A DNA stretch of 64,000 nucleotides, taken from Ambrosia x helenae (Eukaryota; Streptophyta; Magnoliopsida; Asterales; Asteraceae). This document shows, piece by piece, positions 22,548-34,327 of the stretch. The notes below the pieces were generated by a model that made no database searches, was not told the origin of the DNA, and saw only the letters and a program-made list of their open reading frames with translations. Numbering within the stretch: position 1 is the stretch's first letter; every line of letters begins with the position of its first letter. The DNA lies in NCBI GenBank assembly GCA_030844895.1, contig CM061223.1, positions 36,516,204 through 36,580,203 on the forward strand, read 5' to 3'. The translations under genes were made by a program, and so were the position numbers.

Positions 22548-24438
22548 ATAGATTTGCCATTGAAATTCTCAATCCTTTAAAACCTTTAAAAATTTTGGTT
22601 TCCTCCGGTACCTCCTATTATTTTATCCAAAAATTTATACTTCCCTCCCAAATGGATGTTTTCCCTCTATAACTCACAAGCAACCCTATATCCCAAATTC
22701 TTTTTCCTCTCATTCAATACTTGCTCCCCTATCCTCTGTCGCCCTCCAATCAGGGCCACCGATCTACGATTAGGTCATTCAACCTTCGATTAGGGCTCAT
22801 GTAAGTTATAAAGCATATTTTATTTCAGTTCTTGTGTCCATACTAGGATTATCATATATTCTTGTTTGTGGTTTCATGTGATGGTTTTGTGACAACAATG
22901 GCTTGTTTTGTGAATTAGGTCACCTAATAGTATTCAGCTTCATTGATTTCAACTTCTGCTTGACTTTATCATTTGAGTACATCCTCTGCATTTTATTAAG
23001 GTAAAAGGTGAAATAAATCCAAAAGAAAATTATTATTTTTTGTGTGTGAATTAGGGCTTTTCATTTGCTTTAAGATTTCCTTTTTTTATATTTTCTTTGT
23101 TTCATAGCTTTAAGAAAGTGGTTGGTAATGCACAAGGAGCGCATGCTAGGCCAATGTTTTGATTAATTCAAATGTGAATTAGGGCCTTCAAATTCCTATA
23201 CAGGTGGTACAACTCCACTAATAGGGTTATGCTGGTAATAAGTCAGTGGTCTTTCCCACTTCAACTGGGTTTATGTTAATGCAATTCTAAAACCGTACAT
23301 GCAAGCTTCTTATATATATATATATATATTTCTTTAAGGTCTATATATGTCTGACAGTGTGGGTTGTTTGTTGTTCTTTATCAATGTCGTTCTTAGCTAT
23401 TTGAAGTTCAAAATAACACTTATGAGTTGGTTTTTGTTTCAGATTTATGTGGCCATGCAACCTTTATTGTGTACGGTATTGGCACCGAAATGACAGTGGG
23501 AGTTATGGTGAGTGCTTGCTTATTCTAAGGTTTTGCTTCTTATTGTATTCAGGCTTATTAATCTTTTAAGTGTTAATGTATGTTTGCGATATGTAGTTGT
23601 ACTCTTTTGCTCAATGGAGCATGAGATCTATGGCTCAGAACCTGGATGTATGTGCGCTCATAGTAAGAGTAGAATCTTTCCCTTTTGTAGCTAAATAAAA
23701 TTTAAGGTTCTTCATATACATAATAAATGACATAATTACAGTAGTAATTTTTGTAATTTGGGTGTAGGGTTTAATATTTCGCCTTTGAAATCGCAAAATG
23801 GACGGCCCAAGACATATATCCAGCATCTTAGTTAATTGATTTAAAGGTATGGGGTGTGAGTTATGTTTTCATCATTTCAGCATCTGGCCCAAGTCACATG
23901 TTCTTGATGTTGTCACATGTTACATTGGACTTCACTTCATCAATCCAACACTTACATATGGTGAGTCATCAACTGATATGACATGAATTGTCAACTAATA
24001 TTATTATTTTGATTGATTCCATTAAGACTACAACTAAATCAAGTTTTTAATTACGGATGAGACTACCTAAATTGTTATCGACTTGATTGATTTTTAGTTA
24101 GGTTCTAATATATAACCACATCTTAGTTTTAACTAGGTGCTAGTGTGCTACAAAATGCTACTTGCGGAGTGAACTTTTAGGTTTCAATTAGATGCTTAAA
24201 AATGCTATCGTTAGCTTGATTATTTTAAACTTTCCTTACGAATTTATGATTTCAAACCAGCAGCTTTTAGAATTCATGCGCTAACAATTATGAGATTTGG
24301 CGAAGACAAAATAAGTTGGAAATCGAATTGTTCTCCTTGCCTCTCTCCGTCTGCTACTCTCGTAGTTTGGTGGCGAAATCAGGGATACCTTGTATAATTC
24401 CTCTCCTTCTGCTCTAAATCTTTTGCGACTGTGTGCAG
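22548..24438. other. CACTA interior, no intact gene
   Basis: A pyrimidine-rich stretch at 22600-22760 looks like a promoter/5'-leader style region. Several GTGAGT/GTAAGT-like donors (near 23513, 23961) and CAG acceptors suggest degraded exons and introns, but no protein family was recognised. A TA-rich microsatellite lies at about 23312-23328. Confidence 0.35.
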
Positions 24439-25347
24439 CTTGGTTTTAAAATGCGCGTATGATGCGCGCATAATGCGTGATGTGCACGATGCGCTGATGA
24501 GATCGCATCAGGTGATGCGATGCGCAACTATTACGTGATGCGAGGATGATGCGCTCTAAATTGCATAATGCGCTTCTGATGCGCACGCATAATGCGCCCT
24601 GATGCGTGCATTTTCGTAAAACCGACCACTATAGAGCATAGTTGTGCGCCTAGGTTCGAGGCGCACCAATTGCGCTGCGCCCTGTGAGGCGCGCGCCTAG
24701 GCACTGAGGCGCACTATCAAGGCTGTTTTCAGGCTGAATTTCGGCCAAATTCAGGCTAAAAGTTGTATAAACCTCTAATACATCCTAAATGAGTCATGAA
24801 CAAGTCCTAAACAACCCTAAAACATTCTAAAGTAGCCTTAAACAAGCTTAAAACATCTCTAAAATTCCTAAAAATGTATTTTATATTATGCGCCTAATTA
24901 TAAAAAGCCCTCGTTTTTTATGCGCCTTGCGCCTAGGCTCCGGGCTCGGCCTATGCGCCTTGAGTACGCCTAGGCGCTTTGATAACTATGCTATAGAGTA
25001 AAATTGTACAATGAGATAGTAGAATGTACTTAATAAGCTTGCACAATGAACTGATGAAGTTGTTAAGTGAGTTCTAAGTTCTTACATAGATACCTTTTGC
25101 ATAGGCTTCTTGTACACATAAGGGTTTAAGGCTTATTTTGGTTATATTGATCTTTTTTCATGGTACTAAAGCTATTTTCTTGTATTTATTTATTTTAATC
25201 TCTAAATTTTTAGTCTTTAAATTTAACTAGTTAAAATGTTATCTATATATAATTTTTTAAATAACAAAAGCGTCGTATGCGTGATGCGCGCGCATCGGCT
25301 TTTGGGATCAAAACGCATCGAAGCGCATCGCGCATTTTAAAACCAAG
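24439..25347. mobile_element. Foldback element, ATGCGC-rich, with a nested second element
   Basis: Ends CTTGGTTTTAAAATGCGCG and CGCGCATTTTAAAACCAAG are inverted. The arms are filled with GATGCGC, ATGCGCGCAT and GCGCATCG repeats (24450-24605 and 25268-25338). No clear TSD was found. A second element (24637-24990) is inserted in it. Confidence 0.65.
24637..24990. mobile_element. Nested foldback element, GCGCCTAGG-rich, 8-bp TSD
   Basis: Inverted ends CATAGTT(G/A)T and AACTATG, followed inward by GCGCCTAGG on both sides. It is flanked by CTATAGAG at 24629-24636 and 24991-24998. The interior is rich in GAGGCGC and GCGCCT. It is a Mutator-type MITE inserted in a similar but different foldback. 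Confidence 0.75.
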
Positions 25348-26157
25348 GTATCAAGTACCAACTAGTTATATAATCAAATCAGTGATTAATAAGGTTTGTT
25401 TGCACTAGGGATTTAACTGTGCAAGAGGCAACCCAACTTCAGCTTGAACTTTTTTCTTTGTACTATAAACTTTTTGCCCTTAGACTCAATTGATGACATC
25501 TATAGGGTGGCAGGCGAGGCTATGTCACCACAAAATGATGAATTGTTAAATTCAATTGGTTGGATTAGAACAGAGGGAGAGGAGAGAAAAATCGTATATA
25601 AAAGGAGGTGGCATTATGGTTTTTATTAACTTTTGGTATTTTTACATTTAACCCTCTCAATGTTCCCTAGTTTACATTTTGTCTCCAAACTTAAGTTAAA
25701 GATGAAAATGCTATTAAAACTATTTTATGATGTTTGTTTCATTACTAAATTAGATTTTATAATATTCATGATGTTTTGTTTTATATTATAGTGTATTTTT
25801 ATGATATACATATATATTTTTTGTTATTTTTAATAATGTTTTGAGGCTTACGCCTCGGTCCGCCTCGAGGCTTACGCCTCGTGAGGCTAACGGACAACGC
25901 CTCGAGGCCCGTTTCAGCCTTTTTAAACCTTGTGTTATTCCCACAGTCTTACATATGAGTTTACATATGATTTGATAGTTGGTTTATTAAATACAAGTTG
26001 ATGAGTTCTTTGCTGTACATGCTCATGATTATGAAAGATTGGTTTGTTCAGATGGATCAAAATAGTGTCCCTTATGCATTATTATTATTAGTGATTTACC
26101 CTACGTCCCTACACTAATCTGATTAACGTGCTAATTGCATTAGATGTTTTGTTACAG
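25348..26157. other. CACTA interior without a recognised gene
   Basis: AT-rich sequence. Around 25838-25925 there is another small palindromic patch (GAGGCTTACGCCTCG repeated), probably a further short foldback. A frame at 25444-25629 has no recognisable domain. Confidence 0.35.
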
Positions 26158-26240
26158 GTGGTGGTGACTGAAGTTCACAGTGGAGGCAAATTTTATGTCC
26201 ATGCTATTGCATGTCAACTTGCTTTTTCCAAATCTCAAAT
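26158..26240 (+). pseudogene. Possible Tudor-SN exon fragment
   Basis: After a GTTACAG acceptor the frame reads VVVTEVHSGGKFYVHAIA, resembling from memory the start of the Tudor domain in plant Tudor-SN (TSN) proteins, RNA-binding nucleases of stress granules. Only about 20-28 residues match before a stop; no nuclease-domain exons were recognised nearby. It may be an exon captured by the CACTA element or by a Helitron ending at 27805. The short length makes this tentative. Confidence 0.4.
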
Positions 26241-26814
26241 AGGGACCTGTTATTGGTGCATTAAATCTATAGAATGGGTGATGTTTTCCTTGCTTATTTT
26301 AGTGCAAATTACTCATGGAACTGAGCCATGGTGAGACTTATTTTAGTTTGATCAGTTTAGCTATGAATATGTTATATTTTCTCTCAAAACCGAAAATGAC
26401 CAAAATCAAAGAATTTAATTAAACTCGACCTACCACTGCCAGCCATTAATATATCCAAAGCCTAATTGTGGTAATATTTGCTCGATATTCATGTACGCTG
26501 CAATCGTTGGTCTAATTGAGGTAATACTTCTTATATTATGTAGGTTCCTATGACCCGTTTAATATTTCTTATATTATGTAGGTTCCTATGACCCGGGTAA
26601 AGTTACTAGTTCTTATTAAATGTATCTTGGATTATATTGTTCTAACAAGTGTGGATTGTGATGATCTTCGAGACGGTGGTGGTCATTTTGCAAATACTAT
26701 TAGATCAATGAAGGTATATAAGTTCTACTTGTTCTGCATATTATATTTAATGATGGGCTACAAATAACTGATGTAAATATGTTATTATTTACAATACACA
26801 TACACACACACACA
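26241..26814. other. CACTA interior without a recognised gene
   Basis: AT-rich. A direct repeat around TAGGTTCCTATGACCCG occurs at about 26541 and 26579. A CA microsatellite (26795-26814) borders the next foldback. Confidence 0.4.
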
Positions 26815-26969
26815 CTTGGTTTTAAAAACCACGCTCGAGGTGCGCTTAAGCGCGAAGCACATCTAGGCACCAATTTGTGCGCCTTATGTAACACTAGGCG
26901 CCAATCTAGGCGAGCATCATACGAAAAGCGCAAAAAGCTTTTGTGCACTTTGCGCTTTTTAAAACCAAG
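26815..26969. mobile_element. Small foldback element, GCGC-rich
   Basis: 155 bp with inverted ends CTTGGTTTTAAAAA and TTTTTAAAACCAAG and AGGCGC/GCGCTT-rich arms. The ends match those of the element at 24439-25347. No TSD was identified. Confidence 0.6.
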
Positions 26970-27057
26970 TATACATATATGTGTATATTTTTCATTTGCA
27001 ATTTTTTACTTGTACATATTTTAGTTGTTATACAATTAGTTACTATGGTGTTCAGTG

Positions 27058-27415
27058 AAAATTCTGCACTTTTAGTTCAGTGGGTATACCAAAAGATTGT
27101 GTACTGCACAATTTTAACAAGGATTTGAAGCAAAATTCTGCACTTTTAAGATTTAAAAAAACTGCAGCGTTTGTTTGGAAATTCTACACTTATGTGTGTC
27201 AAAATTCTGCAGCGTATTGTTTCAACATATGCACTTTTATGGGTCAAAAAACTGCACATTTAGAGGGTTAAACTTATGCACTTTTATGGGTAAAAAACTG
27301 CAGTGTTTGATTCAAAATTCTGCACTTATATGTGTCAAAATTCTGAGGCGTTTGTTTCACAAGTATCCACTTTAATTAGTAAAAAAAACTACACTTTAAG
27401 GGTTTAACTTCTACC
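27058..27415. repeat. Degenerate repeat cluster of TTCTGCACTTTTA
   Basis: Alternating copies of AAATTCTGCACTTTTA, AAAACTGCAGCGTTTG and AACTTATGCACTTTTATGGG recur through about 360 bp. Several short frames here all begin with MEILHLC/MHFYG-like text and are by-products of the repeat. It may be the subterminal region of the Helitron that ends at 27805. Confidence 0.65.
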
Positions 27416-27782
27416 AGTTATGGGGTATTATGGGGTTTTTTTTTTTTGGTGAGAACATCATGATCATACACATGACAGTCCTTCGGTCAGCATAATTTGT
27501 AAAGGAAGCTTAGCATTTAAAAGGTTAGCATTTTTTCTTTTTTGGATATATTATTGAGTGCTGCTTCATATACCTTAACTTTTGGCTTCGCAGATTGTCG
27601 TTATCGGATAGAATAGAAGGGAGGATACATAATCCATGAACGGGATTGAAGTGATTATTTTCCCAGTTAGCTGTTCGACATCTTTGTAAATAGGGAGTTC
27701 AAGGGTGACCAGATGATGAAGCGACTAAACTGATAATGATGAAACTCCTGCAACGTAGCCACATTGCGTAGAGAAATCGCAG

Positions 27783-27805
27783 CGAAGCGCGGTGGCAAAA
27801 ACTAG
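27783..27805 (+). mobile_element. Helitron 3' terminus (element start not found)
   Basis: GCGAAGCGCGGTGGCAAAAA followed by CTAG at 27802-27805 and then T, the usual GC-rich end plus CTAG|T of plant Helitrons. The 5' TC end could not be placed, so the extent is unknown; it may start within the CACTA interior and include the Tudor-like fragment. Confidence 0.45.
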
Positions 27806-28492
27806 TTACTTATTATCTAATGTTTTGCTAACATTTGAACTATGTTTTGGATCGAATTTATTATCATTGTTATAATATCATGATTTCTACATTTACACTT
27901 TTATCGCACTTGTAATTTATAGTTTCTATTGTAAAATAAATATGTTTTAGTAATACAAAATTTGTGCCATAAAAAGTTTTTTTTTCTTATATGGTGGCAA
28001 AAAAGTGCCACTAAAACTAGCATAAATATGTAACTAAAAGTTTTTCTTATATTGTGGCAAAACAAAGTGTCACTAAAAGCTAAAAAACTTTGTGCGGCAT
28101 ATTGAAAAAGTGTCACTAAAAAGCTTTAGTGCTAGTACTTCTAGTTACACTTTTTTTGTGTGCCGCACATTCTTACTTGGGCTTTTAGTGGCACTTTTTT
28201 GACCTTTTGTGACATTTTTTACGTGCCACAACATGGCAATTTTTTTGTAGTGGACATAATGTATACGTGCATCATATTTCATAATATGATTGTTGAGGAT
28301 GAGGGTCATGCTATATCTAATTGGACACGTGATGATCATGAAGATGATCCACCAAGTTACAATCATGGAGCCGTGCCCGCATTTGAAGCACGACTCGAAA
28401 GGTTCAAAAATTTACGTAGCGAGGAGGCTCATCATGCAATTCGTAGTGATTTAGTGGAACACCTTTGGGCAAATCGAGCGAATCAAGAGTAG

Positions 28493-28839
28493 CTTATTTT
28501 TATTTTTAAAATTTTTGTTTTTTAATCTAGTTTACTTTTGTTTTTATATAATGCAATTTCTAGGTTTTTAAGTTTTTTTTTAATTTAGTTTACTTTTAAT
28601 TTTTGATATTACTTGTTTAGTTATATTATTTATTTAATCGTTGCGGTCCACCCGACCCGACTCACATACCAAATTTCTTACCCACATACCCGATAATAAA
28701 ACCTAAAATCTCCTCATTTCCTCATACACATCTATTCTATTTCAACCCCAATTTACTCAAGCCTTTGCGCCCCTCCCTATTCTTAGAGGTATCGATCTAA
28801 ATATAACATTTTATTTTATTCGCCTTCATCATCGGAATG
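28493..28839. other. 3' flank of Harbinger transposase
   Basis: About 350 bp, T-rich then C-rich. It should contain the transposase 3' UTR and perhaps the right Harbinger end, which I could not recognise. No gene was seen. Confidence 0.4.
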
Positions 28840-29101
28840 TGTCACACCCTCAAATTCCACTTCCGGGTTTTACCGTGAGGCGCGTGACAAACTAGGATAC
28901 AAGACAACGGTCACAATAAACGACAACTATATGAGTTAAAATAACGTTAAAAAACAACCACAAGGTTTAAAAAAACTGTTTAACAAAATACATCGGAAGC
29001 AATAAGAGTTACAACTCCAAAAAAATCCCAACACAAGAAAATGTTTGTAAAATAGAAGTAAATAATGTTCAAACGGTGAAGTAATATGACAGGATGCAAT
29101 G
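28840..29101 (-). mobile_element. Truncated Gypsy LTR fragment
   Basis: It begins TGTCACACCCTCAAATTCC and continues through a GAGGCGCGTGACA block, homologous to the starts of solo LTRs 1 and 2. It stops at about 29101, where Athila LTR sequence takes over. About 2.4 kb of the LTR is missing, so a deletion joined the two. Confidence 0.75.
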
Positions 29102-29565
29102 TGAACAAATGAGAACACAAACCGTCTTTATAGTTATGCGGTAATGCGCATCTTGGACACATCACTCAATTGAACGTTTACTGTTAATCTGTACGAAGAC
29201 AAGTTGGACCCCAAGCAACACTTTTCTTTGGACATTGGTTTTCTTCTTGGTTACTTTCGTTATCTCTCACTTTTATTTATCTTTAGTTTTACTTTAGCAA
29301 TTAAAGCTGAGTAGGGAAAGTCGTGTCTTAGGGTTCGATACCGGTATTTGCTTGTGTCTATACTATACTCGATAAATACACTTGTCTATTGTGTGGGTTT
29401 AGAATATTTAGCATTTATCGTTTTATTTGATAAATTTAGAACTTGAAAAGTATCTCACCTCAAAGTTTTGACTTAATTACCTTTTTCACCAAGTTTTTGG
29501 TATTTCCACCGGAACTTGCCATTTTAAGAAAAAGAAGTTTATGTCCTTTAAACCACACGACATCA
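29102..29565 (+). repeat. Partial 5' LTR of the Athila element
   Basis: Aligns with the 3' LTR segment 53594-53968, then continues about 77 bp further to GACATCA. Its upstream part has been lost at the junction with the 28840-29101 fragment. Confidence 0.75.
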
Positions 29566-29571
29566 TGTTTT

Positions 29572-29590
29572 TGGCGCCGTTGCCGTGGAC
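29572..29590 (+). other. Athila primer-binding site (tRNA-Asp type)
   Basis: TGGCGCCGTTGCCGTGGAC, close to the tRNA-Asp-complementary site used by Athila elements (usual form ends CCGGGGA), 6 nt after the LTR end. Confidence 0.8.
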
Positions 29591-29665
29591 ACGACATATT
29601 TCATAGAAATGTTTTAAGTTGCTAGTTTCTAATCGCTTTTCTACTTTCTTTGGATAGCTTTTCAG

Positions 29666-31610
29666 ATGGATCACATGAAGGAAGATTGGTTCATGATGCG
29701 GAACTTTTTTGATTATGAAGGGTTTTATGTTCAACAAGTTTATGAATATTGTGGTGGACCTTCTTTCTACCACAACTGTGAAGACTATTTGTCCTGGTAC
29801 CTTCCAGAGTACAACAGTCACTATTCACGCCCTCTTGAACCACCACCCTATAACCATTATCCTTTTCCTCATAACCCCAATGAAAAAATTTACCATATCA
29901 ATGCTTGCCGATTAAGTACTCAACCACCCTCACCACCTAGATCTCTACTACCATCATTTAATCCTATCCCACCATCACCTGATGTACTCGACATATTGTA
30001 TCATTTTGATGAATCACCACCATATATTTTACCACAACCCTACCAATTCACCCCACCTTTACCTGCACCTGTCCCATGTCCATCACCTTACATCCCATCT
30101 CCACTAGCTCATTTGTTTTCCTCACCACCATCAAGTTAATCCGAATATGAGCATGACCCCGAATCCATACCTGAACCAGAACCCTCACTTATTGACTTAA
30201 AGAAGTTTGTGGAGAATCGTGAGGTGGTAGAAAACTACCTTATGCACATGTATGATGTGGAAGATGCTGCCAAGGAAGAAGAGATTGGAGCTCAACAAAA
30301 GGAGGAAGCTTGTGCACCACCAGCGGGAGAAGAAGAAGAGAAAGGCGAAATTGAAAAATTTTTGTTCCCGGAATGGAGGAAAACTTCAACAAGTTTCATT
30401 CCTTGATAACTGAAGTGCAACTCAACACCCCTTATGCCGATTCTCAGCTTAGAGTTCCCGCTCACTTTAAATTTCTTAAAGATATCCTCTCCAAAAATGA
30501 TACTCTTGAAGAAGGTTTCATCATGCCCATCAACAAAATGTGTTCAACCATCATCCAAAGCAAACAACCTACTGATAAAGTTGCAATCTCTTGTACCGTG
30601 GGAGAAAGATTCAATGCCAAAGCCATCGCCGACTTGCAAATCAACATCAACATTCTTCCCGCCTCCATATTCGAAAAGTTCCAGCAGTAAACTCTGAGAC
30701 CATTAAGAATGGAGCTTTACTTCACCGATCGCCCGGTGCGGTACCCCAAGGAGTTCCAGATGATGTTTTACTTGGTTTCAACAAAAGTATCTTCCCAATA
30801 GATTTCGCGGTGTTGGATGTTCCTAGGGAGGAAAGTACTATCATTTTGGGGCGACCTTTCCTCAACACTGCATTGGCTCTACTCAACGCTTGGGGAGGAA
30901 GACTTAGAGTGACCTTGAATGGCGAAAAGTTGGGTTTTGATTTGAAGAATATTTTGCGGTATCATAGTGCTCAAGATGATCCATCCACTCCCATCACCAA
31001 TTTCGATTATATCGTGGGGTATTACCTCCGTGATATCCTGGGGGAAGGAGTTGTTTTTGAGGAGTCCGCTTCCTCGATTGATGAAAATTATCCCATTGTT
31101 CTTGAAAGTTATCATATCAAGCATGTCTCTCTTGAAGATGAACCTGAAGAAACTCAACTTCAAGAACGAAGTCCCGAAGAAAAAGCAAAGCCATCCATTG
31201 AAGAACCGCCAGCTTTAGAGCTCAAGGAATTGCCTTCTCACCTAGAATATGCTTTTCTTGAAGACGAATTCAAAATCCCCATTATAATTGCAGCCAATTT
31301 GTCAACGGAAAAAAAAGAAAAATTAATGGGAGTTTTGAAGCAGCATAAGAAAGAAATTGCGTGGAAGCTGATGGATACAAAAGGTATTAGCCCTTCACTA
31401 TGCACACACAAAATTCTCATGGAGGACGATTGTCAGCCATGTGTGCAAAGGCAAAGAAGAGTTAACCCCAAGATGCAAGAGGTCATGAAAGAAGAAGTGA
31501 TTAAGCTGATCGATGTTGACTTGATTTATCCCATTTCTGACTCACCTTGGGTGAGCCCAGCCCAAGTAGTTCCAAAAAAAGGCGGTATGACAGTAATAAC
31601 CAATGCGTAG
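29666..31610 (+). pseudogene. Athila gag/protease region, degraded
   Basis: 29666-30139 is an open frame of 157 residues, Pro/Tyr-rich toward its end, with no recognised domain. From about 30373 the frames match the Athila gag-to-protease region: PAHFKFLKDILSK, then KVAISCTVGERFNAKAIADL with the expected protease Asp-Ser/Thr-Gly block replaced by a degenerate stretch, then after a frame change FPIDFAVLDVPREESTIILGRPFLNTA. The later part (31220-31610) leads into the reverse transcriptase N-terminus with PWVSPAQVVPKKGG. Frameshifts near 30660-30690 and stops at 30137 and 31608 break it. Much of the usual large Athila gag appears missing. Confidence 0.75.
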
Positions 31611-33419
31611 AACGAACTCATTCCCACAAGAAAGGTTACGTGTTGACGGGTTTGCATCGATTATTGGAAGCCCAACGATGCCACTAGAATAGATCATTTT
31701 CATCTACCGTTCTTCGACCAGATGTTGGAAATATTGGCCCGGCATAAATATTATTGTTTTCTTGATGGATTTTTTGGGTACTTTTAAATCCCAATTAACC
31801 CAGAGGACCACGAGAAAACCACTTTCACTTGTCCCTATGGCACGTTTACCTACAAAAGAATGCCATTTGGGCTATTTAATGCCCCCGCCACATTCCAACG
31901 ATGCATGGTAGCCATTTTTCATGACATGATCGAAGACTTCATGGAAGTTTTTATGGATGACTTCTCGGTTTTCGAAGACTCTTTCGATCATTGTTTGAAC
32001 AATCTCAAGAAAATGTTAGCAAGGTGTGAAGAATTGAATTTGACACTAAATTGGAAAAAGTGCCATTTTATGGTAAAGGAAGGAATTGTGTTGGGGAACG
32101 AAATTTCAGACATAGGGATCAAAGTTGACAAGACCAAAGTTGAAGCAATTTCATTGCTTCCCCCCTCCTACAACGGTGACGGGAATTCATAGTTTTCTCG
32201 ACCATGTCAGTTTCTGTCACACCCTCAAATTCCACGTGCGGGGTTTTACCGCGAGGCGCGTGACACACCAGGATCTCAGTCAACGATCACAATAAACATA
32301 CATTCATAATTATATTTAAAACCAAAATATCATGCTTTGAGCTGTAAACCAGCAGCGGAAGCATTCTTGTTTACAACCAAAAGACATATCATTGTTTACA
32401 AAGACATTGTTTAATATGCTTCAAAATATTAGACGCTGTGCATGACTCCGTGCGCCTAGCCCATTGACTGCTACCTTAGCGACCTGAGAAAACATGCCAA
32501 AAATGTCAACATATAATGCTGGTGAGTTCACAGGTTTTCTTTTATAAAGCGTTTTCTGTAAGTTGTGAAGATCATATCCGTTACTACTAGGTTATAAGAA
32601 CGTTAGCTAGACGTTAAGTGTTCGTTTACTACTGCGGTTGGGAATCCATTACTATACGTTTATAAGTTGTTGAAGCTTGCCCAGCAGTTTTGGCTATAAC
32701 CGATGCCTCGGCGAGCCAGTAATAAGAGACAATATGCACCCGCCCGGCCCAGCCGTCGAGTGGGGTTTGTGAGGCCCAATAGATCTATCCACATTTCCCC
32801 CGTTGTGCATCCCCGCACATTCATGGTTTCCCCCCTGGGACTTTCCGTATAAAGCCGCATAGTATATGTAAAGTAACCATAGTATAACATGACCTTTAAT
32901 AAGTAAGTAAGTAGCATGTTTCTCCCCCGAAAGTAAAACGGTAAAAGTGGGGCTGTGAAACTCACCTTGGATTGCGTTACTTGAAAACAGTTAAGTAATT
33001 ACGTTATGATAGCCCCAAATAGCGGCGACCTATCATAAGATGTGTATAAGTATTGGACTAATAACCCGCAGGCTAACTAGTCCCGAATGTCCAGACCGTG
33101 ACCATAAACGTTTGAAAACACCTTTAACTGTTAAACCGACCGTGCCAGACAAGACCCGACATCCCATTGGTGACCCGACATTCCACGTGTTAGATAAATG
33201 CAAGACATCATGCAACATATGCAATTAAACACTTAATACGCGCAAGAGTTCACCTAGTCTAGCATAATGTCCAATTAACGCATAAACAGGTCCGAACACG
33301 TCTTACTAAGTCATTGGGTGTATCCCGGGGTTCCTAGCATGTTCCTAGGTGTCAAATCGTGTTCCGGGATGTCAAAACGCGTTCACGACAGCAGTACATG
33401 CGATTAGGAAAGTCACACG

Positions 33420-33545
33420 TGAGTAGGCTTCAGCCTACAGGCGATTAGGGCCTAATCGCATGAAGCATGAGGCGATTAGGGTCCTAATCGCCTCTTTTGT
33501 CTGCATAATCGCATGGCATCAGGCGATTAGGATTCCTAATCGCCT
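33420..33545. repeat. GGCGATTAGG/CCTAATCGCC palindrome cluster, distal
   Basis: Three inverted pairs such as GGCGATTAGG..CCTAATCGCC (33441-33461, 33471-33502, 33521-33545). On the minus strand it lies about 780 bp downstream of the LTR TATA box. Confidence 0.9.
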
Positions 33546-34327
33546 GTTGCTGCTGTGTAACGGATTTTCGCGCGTTTAACCCTCCAAATCAGATCCGAAA
33601 CATGCAACAACACCCAATATCAAACCTAAATCATTTACCAACCCATTTCAAGCAAAAACCCCCGACATATCACTGATCTAGCATGTTCTATGCAATTATT
33701 TCCTAAAATGGCAAAGTACTAGGTTTCACCTACCAACCTTATCTTTCCTTAAATGGAAACAATCAGATTCCAACCTCTACAAACATGTAAATCATCAAAC
33801 CTCTGATCTAACATCTTCCTAGTATGAATCCTAACAACATTGCATCAACAATCATACCATAATCATCCTAAATCCTCAAGAACATACAAATGGGTCAAAA
33901 TACACATTTTCTTCAAAACACCACAATAATGGCTAAAATTCTAAGACAACCTTCCTAATAATCTCTACATAGCAGAAGTACAATCATATCTTGAAAACAT
34001 TCATGTTATAATCACCAAGAAGACCAACATATGCATGTAAACTTCACATATAACAAGCATTAAGGTGTAGACTTGGTTTAGGACTCTTTTGAAAGGTTTT
34101 TAAAGACACAATTTGGTAAAACAAGGTCTGGAACTTTGGGGAACTCAAAATAACAACTTTACAAAGGTTAGGGATGAAGAACACACCTTGGGTTTTGTTA
34201 AAGGAAGGCGTGTAAGCTTGGAGATGGTGATTTTTGTAGCAAAAAGAGTTCCAGAGGTGTTTCAAGGTGTGTGGGCGGTTTGGGAGTAGCTAGGGTTGTT
34301 CTAGAGGTGTTTGGGGAGTTAAGGGTT

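Larger units (their letters stand above)
19652..28252. mobile_element. CACTA (En/Spm) transposon with nested insertions
   Basis: The right end TTTTTTTGTAGTG is the inverse of CACTACAAAAAAA. The left end reads TACAAATAAAATGCC directly after GAC, so it seems to have lost its first CAC. The 3-bp TSD GAC is at 19649-19651 and 28253-28255, as expected for CACTA elements. Both ends (19660-19870 and 27960-28250) carry many subterminal TTTAGTGGCAC-type motifs in both orientations. No TNP2-like transposase was recognised; most of the interior is later insertions. Confidence 0.85.
18603..28492 (+). pseudogene. PIF/Harbinger transposase, split by a CACTA element
   Basis: DDE-type nuclease of the PIF/Harbinger (ALP1-like) family. 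The N-terminal part (18603-18960) has in-frame stops. 18979-19299 carries GESTAIICLQKFC and the first catalytic Asp block GMLGSVDCMHWSWRNCP. After a frame change 19283-19651 carries GSNNDINVINQSPLF (second Asp region) and the conserved VERALGVLLARW ... RGPARSW block. The frame breaks at SLNNISD, where the CACTA element 19652-28252 is inserted. It resumes after the duplicated GAC in the same frame as IMYTCIIFHNMIVEDEG and ends near 28492. The join is exact, proving that the insertion split one gene. Stops, frameshift and insertion make it non-functional. Confidence 0.85.

Noticed and set aside
25444..25629. 61-residue frame with VAGEAMSPQNDELL
   Set aside because: Looked briefly like a conserved exon, but I could not match it to a family and it lies in AT-rich CACTA interior.
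29486..29821. Minus-strand 111-residue frame over the Athila primer site
   Set aside because: Overlaps the primer-binding site and LTR end of an element transcribed on the plus strand; shadow frame.
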